Assembly (NCBI GenBank): GCA_036566745.1
Contig: DATCVR010000404.1
Span: forward strand, 1 to 28,403
DNA: 28,403 nt
Direction: 5' to 3'
DNA from: DATCVR01 sp036566745
GTDB lineage: Bacteria; Actinomycetota; Actinomycetes; Jiangellales; Jiangellaceae
The notes beneath the pieces are model-generated. The model saw only the letters and a program-made list of their open reading frames with translations, was not told the DNA's origin and made no database searches. This document shows positions 23,944 to 28,403 of the stretch, piece after piece. The first letter of the stretch is position 1, and the number at the start of each line of letters is the position of its first letter. The position numbers were made by a program, and so were the translations under genes.

Positions 23944-25268
23944 CGCGCCCCCTCGGCCTCGGTGACGTGCTTGGCCTGGTAGAAGATCTGGTCGAGCTCA
24001 CCGACGTTCCAGATGTCGGCGACCCAGGCGTTCGGGCGGCGGTGTCCCAGCTCGACGAGTGCCTCGCGGTAGCCCGCGTGGTTGGTCGCGACGAAGACGA
24101 TGTCGACGTTCTCCAGGGCCTCGTCCAGGGCCCAGTTGCGCGGGGTGCCGACGCTGGGCTCGGGGATCGGGTCGGGCAGGTGGTGGTCGCTGACCCGGAT
24201 CTCCATCGGCAGTTCACGATGCACGTAGCGCCACAGCTTTGGCGCCAGGCTGTCGCGAAGGTCGTCGGTCTCGGCCTTGAACGAGAATCCCAGGATCGCC
24301 ACGATCGTGTCGTGGATCTCGGTCCGCTTGAGCAGGTGCTGGACGAGGAAGGCCGGCACGTACTCGTTGACCTTCCAGGCCGAGAGGAGCATGTCGGGGT
24401 AGGGGCTCCACTCGTTGATCATCCCGAAGTCCTTGCGCAGGCAGGTGCCGGCCGTCATGCCGGGCGCGGCGAGGAACGAACGCGGGTACTTGTAGTTGGC
24501 GAGCCTGCGGGTCTCGTGGATGTTCGCGCCGAACTCGTCGGCGATCATCGCGAACTGATTGGCCAGCGCGAAGTGGACGTACCGCAGGATGTTGTTGAAG
24601 AGCTTGACCAGCTCGGCCGTGACGTACGTGGTGGGCAGCACCTCGGGCGCCAGGCTGCTGAACAGCGCGACGGCACGCAGCGAGCTCTGGTCGTCCTCGG
24701 CGCCCACGATCTGCGGCAACGAGCGGATCTCCTCGTACGCCTTGCCCTCGGCGATGCGCTCGGGGCAGAACGCCAGGTAGAAGTCGCGGCCGATCCGGAA
24801 CGGCGTGTGCCGCTCGATCCACTTGTGGACGAACCGCGTGGTCCCCGGCGCCACGGTGCTGCGCAGGCAGAGCAGCTGGCCCTCGCGCAGGTAGGGCTGG
24901 ATCTCCTCCAGCACCCGCTGAATCTGCGAGAGGTCGGTCTCGATGTGGTTGTGCAGCGGCGTGCCGACCGTGATGACGATCGCTGCGGAGTCGGCCACCA
25001 CGGAGGCGTCCGGACGGACCACGAACTCCTGCTGCCCGACCAGCTCGTCGTACCCGGGCTCCTGGAACGGCATCCGCCCGCCGTTGACGGCCGCGCGCAG
25101 TGCGTCGTCGACGTCCACGCCCACGGCCTTGACGCCGGCCTCGGTGAACGACAGCCCCAACGGCAGGCCGACCCGGCCGGTCCCGACGATGCACACGTCG
25201 TAGCCGGCGGCGACCTGATCGTCGGTCGTGGCGTCACTTGCGTTGGTGTGGTGCTCGGTCAACGTCAT
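23940..25268 (-). CDS. UDP-sugar 6-dehydrogenase family (nucleotide-sugar dehydrogenase)
   Basis: 442 residues. These enzymes oxidise C6 of a UDP-hexose to a uronic acid with two NAD+. Seen: the Rossmann motif IVGTGRVGLPLG (27-38), VGTPLHNH, CLRSTVAPGTT, FCPERIAEGKA, and a middle helix TAELVKLFNN. The catalytic Cys lies in GMTAGTCLRKDFG (Cys276, Asp280); this loop is usually GG-x-C-x-x-K/V-D. The C-terminal domain begins VAILGFSFKAETDDLRDS. The CPERI and LHNH elements point to the UDP-ManNAc/UDP-GlcNAc dehydrogenase (WecC-like) side rather than UDP-glucose dehydrogenase, but I cannot settle it. About 20 residues precede the fold. ATG 25268 is preceded by a seven-G run (25274-25280). First gene of a three-gene coupled unit, separated from the upstream glycosyltransferase by tandem hairpins. 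Confidence 0.9.
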   Translation of the reverse strand: MTLTEHHTNASDATTDDQVAAGYDVCIVGTGRVGLPLGLSFTEAGVKAVGVDVDDALRAAVNGGRMPFQEPGYDELVGQQEFVVRPDASVVADSAAIVITVGTPLHNHIETDLSQIQRVLEEIQPYLREGQLLCLRSTVAPGTTRFVHKWIERHTPFRIGRDFYLAFCPERIAEGKAYEEIRSLPQIVGAEDDQSSLRAVALFSSLAPEVLPTTYVTAELVKLFNNILRYVHFALANQFAMIADEFGANIHETRRLANYKYPRSFLAAPGMTAGTCLRKDFGMINEWSPYPDMLLSAWKVNEYVPAFLVQHLLKRTEIHDTIVAILGFSFKAETDDLRDSLAPKLWRYVHRELPMEIRVSDHHLPDPIPEPSVGTPRNWALDEALENVDIVFVATNHAGYREALVELGHRRPNAWVADIWNVGELDQIFYQAKHVTEAEGAR

Positions 25269-25297
25269 CTTGGCCCCCCCAAGACGTCCTGCCAGAT

Positions 25298-25346
25298 CGG
25301 CCGACGCTGCGGTCGGCCGTGACCGTCGCAGCCGGTGGCTGCGACG
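25298..25346 (-). promoter_or_regulatory. Tandem perfect hairpins in leader of sugar-dehydrogenase operon
   Basis: Two adjacent perfect inverted repeats lie 30-78 bases before ATG 25268. One is CGGCCGAC (25298-25305) with GTCGGCCG (25312-25319) and a 6-base loop. The other is CGTCGCAGCC (25324-25333) with GGCTGCGACG (25337-25346) and a 3-base loop. They follow the stop of the glycosyltransferase (25405), so one may terminate that transcript, and the pair could act as an attenuator for the dehydrogenase operon. There is no T-tract. Confidence 0.5.
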
Positions 25347-25404
25347 CGGTGTTGCGTGAGATCGGGCCGACGCGCGAAGCTCCGGACCCGTGATTCCCGC
25401 CCCT

Positions 25405-26706
25405 TTACGTGCGACCGGCCACGATCTCGCCAGCGTGCCGAGACATTAGCATTTCCCCGACAAAGGCACAGTACTTCGCCAAAGCCGAATCCTGCCCGTA
25501 ACGCAGCTCGGCGAAGCTCGACGCCGCGGCGCTCATGGCCCGCCGCCGGACCGGGTCGGCTCCCAGGTCGAGGACGACGTCGAGCAGCGCGGCGGGACGT
25601 CCCGGTGCGACGACGGCGGCGGCGGCGGTGTCCCGGAGTAGCTGTGCGGTCCACCCGTCGTCCGGCACGGCAGCCACGACCGGACGGCCCGCGGCCAGGT
25701 AGGACGTCAGCTTGCTCGGCAACGACATCTCGACCATGCCCGGGCGCTCGTTGACCAGCAGGAGGTCGGCCGCGGCCAGGACGTAGGGGTAGTCCTCGGC
25801 CGACACGGGCGGCACGAACCGCAGCCGCCGCAGCCCGCGCGCGCGGCTTTCGAGCTCGCCACGCTGGCTGCCGTCGCCGACGAGGACGAAGTTCACCGCG
25901 CTGCCGCGTTCGTCGGCGAGCGCCGCCGCGTCGACGACGTTCTCGAGCCCCTGCTTGGCACCCATGTTGCCGGTGTGGACGACGACCGTGCCCCCGTCGG
26001 TCCAGCCGAGGCGGCGGCGAGCCTCGTCACGGCCCACCTCGACCTGTTCGACGTGGGTCCAGTTCGGCAGCAGCCTGACCTTGGCGCGGTCGACCCCCAT
26101 GCGCACCACGGAGTCGCCGAACCCCTCGCCGATCACGCCGACGAGGTCCGCGGCGGCCAGCTGCGCGCCCTCGAAGCCGGCCACCCGCCCGGCCACCCGT
26201 CCCCCGCCCTCGATCCCGCTGCGCGCGGCGGCGTTGCCCATCAGGTCCTGGACGACCGCACCCCACGGCACCGACCGCCGGCGCGCCACCGCTCGGGCCA
26301 GCGGCAGCGCCGCCAGCGGAGGACTGACCGCCAGCACGACGTCGGGCGGGAAACGCATCGCCTGGACCAGCGCACCGGCCAGCCAGCTCGCCTCGAACAG
26401 GCCACGCCGCAGCACGTCCTGGCGCCGCGGGACGTAGTGGCGGACCCGGATGACCCGCACGCCGTCGAGCCACTCGACGCTGCTGAGCCGCCCGTATCCG
26501 GCCGGGACCCGCCACTCCGGGTAGTGCGGCACGCCGGTGATCACCGTGACGTCGGCGCCACGCTCGACCAAGTGGCGGCTGACGGCTGTGGTGTACGGCG
26601 CGATGCCGGTGACCTCGGGTGCGTAGTTGATCCCGACCAGCAGGATCTTGGCGCCCGCCAGCTCCACGTCACCCGTGGGCTCAGTCCCGTGTGCAGCCTC
26701 GCTCAT
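25405..26706 (-). CDS. WbuB-like GT4 glycosyltransferase
   Basis: 433 residues from ATG 26706. The N-terminal half has NYAPEVTGIAPYT (27-39) and HYPEW, typical of WbuB/WcaI-like GT4 enzymes. The C-terminal half has HTGNMGAKQGLENV (244-257) and MSLPSKLTSYLAAGRPVVA (about 327-345), the WbuB form of the donor-binding region. In WbuB the transferred sugar is an N-acetyl-fucosamine, but donor choice here is inferred at most. It acts on lipid-linked acceptors at the cytoplasmic membrane face. A G-rich stretch (26716-26721 on the minus strand) precedes the start; an upstream in-frame ATG (MTGRGGRGY...) is less likely. The last 60-70 bases are more AT-rich than the rest of the gene. It is separated from cysN by 189 bases with a terminator-like hairpin and so begins a new unit. 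Confidence 0.87.
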   Translation of the reverse strand: MSEAAHGTEPTGDVELAGAKILLVGINYAPEVTGIAPYTTAVSRHLVERGADVTVITGVPHYPEWRVPAGYGRLSSVEWLDGVRVIRVRHYVPRRQDVLRRGLFEASWLAGALVQAMRFPPDVVLAVSPPLAALPLARAVARRRSVPWGAVVQDLMGNAAARSGIEGGGRVAGRVAGFEGAQLAAADLVGVIGEGFGDSVVRMGVDRAKVRLLPNWTHVEQVEVGRDEARRRLGWTDGGTVVVHTGNMGAKQGLENVVDAAALADERGSAVNFVLVGDGSQRGELESRARGLRRLRFVPPVSAEDYPYVLAAADLLLVNERPGMVEMSLPSKLTSYLAAGRPVVAAVPDDGWTAQLLRDTAAAAVVAPGRPAALLDVVLDLGADPVRRRAMSAAASSFAELRYGQDSALAKYCAFVGEMLMSRHAGEIVAGRT

Positions 26707-26779
26707 GTATCCGCGCCCCCCTCGGCCCGTCATGGAGGGATGATCGCACCACTCGCCCCGTTCTGCCCAGCATTCGCCC

Positions 26780-26809
26780 CGTCCTCGCACCGCGTGGGGT
26801 GCGGGGACG
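26780..26809 (-). terminator. Terminator-like hairpin after cysN
   Basis: A 12-base stem (26780-26791 with 26798-26809, one G-T wobble) and a 6-base loop lie 87 bases beyond the cysN stop and 74 bases before the glycosyltransferase start. No T-tract follows. It plausibly ends the cysDN transcript. In the same gap, two copies of TCGCCCCG (26753-26760 and 26774-26781) lie 21 bases apart. Confidence 0.55.
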
Positions 26810-26895
26810 GTGTGATGTCGGTGCGGCCGCTGGGCGAGTTCAGGGCGGCCGGGGCGACACAAGGCTCACCCGGCTCGCGCACGAACCCGGGTCGG

Positions 26896-28167
26896 TCAGC
26901 CGGCGCTGGTGATCATCCCGGCACCCACGGTGCGGTTCGTCGCCTCGTCGACCAGGATGAACCCGCCGGTGGTGCGGTTGCGGCGGTACTCGTCGGCCAG
27001 CAGCGGCACGGTGGTGCGCAGCCGCACCCTCCCGACGTCGTTGAGGCCGAGCCCGTCGGCGGTCTCGTCACGATGGAGCGTGTTGACGTCGAGACGGTAC
27101 TGGAGGTCCTTGACCAGCGTGCGGGCCGCGCGAGTGGTGTGCTTGAGGGCGAGCTTGCGCCCGGGCACCAGCGGCGAGTCGTCCATCCAGCAGACCATCG
27201 CGTCGATGTCCTGCGCCACGGTCGGCTGGTTGTGGGGACGGCAGATCATGTCACCCCGCGAGATGTCGATCTCGTCCTCGAGCCGGACCGTGACCGACAT
27301 CGGGGCGAACGCCTCGTCGACCGAGCCGTCGGCGGTCTCGATCGCCGCGATTCTCGTGGTGAACCCACTGGGCAGCACCATCACCTGGTCGCCGCGTTTG
27401 AGCACCCCACCGGCCACCTGCCCGGCGTAGCCGCGGTAGTCGGCGTGCTGGAGCGACTGGGGGCGGATGACGTACTGGACCGGGAACCGCACGTCCACGA
27501 GGTTGCGGTCGCTGGCGATGTGGACGTGCTCGAGGTGATGGAGCAGCGACGACCCCTCGTACCACGGCATGTTCGGCGACCGGGTGACGATGTTGTCGCC
27601 GTGCAGGGCCGAGATCGGGACGATCGTGAGGTCGGGGATGTCGAGCTTGGCCGCGAACGTCGTGAACTCGGCGGCGATGTCGTCGAACACGTCCTGCGAC
27701 CAGCCGACGAGGTCCATCTTGTTGACCGCCAGCACGAGGTGGGGCACACGCAGCAAGGACACGATGAATGCATGCCTGCGGCTCTGCTCCACCAGACCCT
27801 TGCGCGCGTCGACGAGCACGATCGCGAGGTCGGCGGTGGAGGCGCCGGTGACCATGTTGCGGGTGTACTGGATGTGCCCCGGGGTGTCGGCGATGATGAA
27901 CTTGCGGCGCGGCGTGGCGAAGTAGCGGTAGGCGACGTCGATGGTGATGCCCTGCTCGCGCTCGGCCCGCAGCCCGTCGGTCAGCAGCGCGAGGTTGGTG
28001 TACTCGTCGCCACGCTCGCGGCTGGTGCGCTCGACGCTCTCGAGCTGGTCGGTGAAGATCGACTTCGAGTCGTACAGGAGGCGGCCGATGAGGGTGCTCT
28101 TGCCGTCGTCGACCGAGCCGGCCGTGGCGAAGCGCAGCAGGTCGGTGCCGTGGTGCGGCGTCGGCAT
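26896..28167 (-). CDS. cysN: Sulfate adenylyltransferase subunit 1 (GTPase)
   Basis: 423 residues, full length for a CysN without a fused APS kinase. CysN hydrolyses GTP to drive formation of adenylyl sulfate from ATP and sulfate by CysD. Seen: the P-loop AGSVDDGKST (16-25), the switch motif GITIDVAYRYF, DTPGH (94-98) and NKMD (149-152), followed by two beta-barrel domains like those of EF-Tu. The C-terminus ends soon after the second barrel, so there is no CysC fusion as seen in some mycobacterial enzymes; the kinase is supplied separately (left end of the window). ATG 28165-28167 shares its A with the cysD stop (TGATG), so the two subunits are translationally coupled. Confidence 0.95.
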   Translation of the reverse strand: MPTPHHGTDLLRFATAGSVDDGKSTLIGRLLYDSKSIFTDQLESVERTSRERGDEYTNLALLTDGLRAEREQGITIDVAYRYFATPRRKFIIADTPGHIQYTRNMVTGASTADLAIVLVDARKGLVEQSRRHAFIVSLLRVPHLVLAVNKMDLVGWSQDVFDDIAAEFTTFAAKLDIPDLTIVPISALHGDNIVTRSPNMPWYEGSSLLHHLEHVHIASDRNLVDVRFPVQYVIRPQSLQHADYRGYAGQVAGGVLKRGDQVMVLPSGFTTRIAAIETADGSVDEAFAPMSVTVRLEDEIDISRGDMICRPHNQPTVAQDIDAMVCWMDDSPLVPGRKLALKHTTRAARTLVKDLQYRLDVNTLHRDETADGLGLNDVGRVRLRTTVPLLADEYRRNRTTGGFILVDEATNRTVGAGMITSAG

Positions 28168-28403
28168 CAGAAGTACCCCTCCTTCTTGCGGTCCTCCATG
28201 GCGGCCTCGCTCACTCGGTCGTCGCCCCGGGTGGCGCCGCGTTCGGTGAGCCGGGTGGCCGCGATCTCGTCGATGACCGCCTCGACGGTGTCGGCGTCCG
28301 AGCGCACGGCGGCCGTCAGCGTGGCGTCGCCCACGGTGCGGTAGCGCACCTTCTCGGCGAACGTCGGCTCGCCGTCACGGGGGGCGGTGAACTCGTTGAC
28401 GGC
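28167..28403 (-). CDS. cysD: Sulfate adenylyltransferase subunit 2, C-terminal part (cut by window edge)
   Basis: The frame is open to the window end, giving the last 78 residues. It reads AVNEFTAPRDGEPTFAEKVR, then YRTVGDATLTAAVRS, and ends EDRKKEGYF, the characteristic C-terminus of CysD. CysD is the catalytic PP-loop subunit of ATP sulfurylase; the PP-loop itself lies outside the window. Its stop overlaps the cysN start by one base. Confidence 0.93.
   Translation of the reverse strand, partial: AVNEFTAPRDGEPTFAEKVRYRTVGDATLTAAVRSDADTVEAVIDEIAATRLTERGATRGDDRVSEAAMEDRKKEGYF

Overview
The window is GC-rich throughout (by eye about 70%), with G/C-ending codons, long antisense open frames and GTG starts. 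This fits an actinobacterium (Actinomycetota). The gene families resemble those of Nocardioidaceae-like genomes, but I cannot fix the genus. It looks like a chromosomal locus for making, exporting and remodelling an extracellular polysaccharide (EPS). I see no transposase, integrase, tRNA, rRNA or CRISPR array.

Left edge (1-1719, + strand): the 3' part of an APS kinase gene (cysC) is followed by an orphan BioB-like radical SAM enzyme that lacks two of the four auxiliary-cluster ligands. A strong inverted repeat separates this from a leftward block. That block (3460 to 1855, - strand) holds a TagD-like nucleotidyltransferase interrupted by an in-frame TGA, a CDP-alcohol phosphotransferase and a second, intact TagD-like nucleotidyltransferase. 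It follows directly after a 1053-residue secreted propeller/LamG/FN3/DNRLRE protein (3464-6625).

Centre (6866-18724): a Tat-exported beta-helix glycan enzyme on the + strand faces a leftward operon. In transcription order the operon encodes a Wzy-like polymerase, a Wzz/Wzc-like co-polymerase with a degenerate kinase domain, a 1581-residue paralogue of the propeller protein carrying an SGNH esterase, a GT4 glycosyltransferase and a Wzx-like flippase. A WcaF-like acyltransferase (18846-19364, +) diverges from the polymerase gene.

Right part (19643-28403, all - strand): cysD (partial) and cysN end at a terminator-like hairpin. Next come a WbuB-like glycosyltransferase, a nucleotide-sugar dehydrogenase, two SDR epimerase/dehydratases joined by 4-base overlaps, and a GH71-like secreted hydrolase with its own DNRLRE domain.

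Taken together (inference): nucleotide sugars are made by the dehydrogenase/SDR trio, assembled by glycosyltransferases, flipped and polymerised by the Wzx/Wzy/Wzz set, and decorated by O-acylation, possibly a CDP-linked phospho-alcohol and possibly sulfate. Sulfation is suggested because PAPS-forming genes flank the cluster, but no sulfotransferase lies in the window. The secreted proteins (two propeller/LamG proteins, an SGNH esterase, a beta-helix enzyme and a GH71-like hydrolase) would bind or remodel the finished polymer. The initiating phosphoglycosyltransferase is not in the window.
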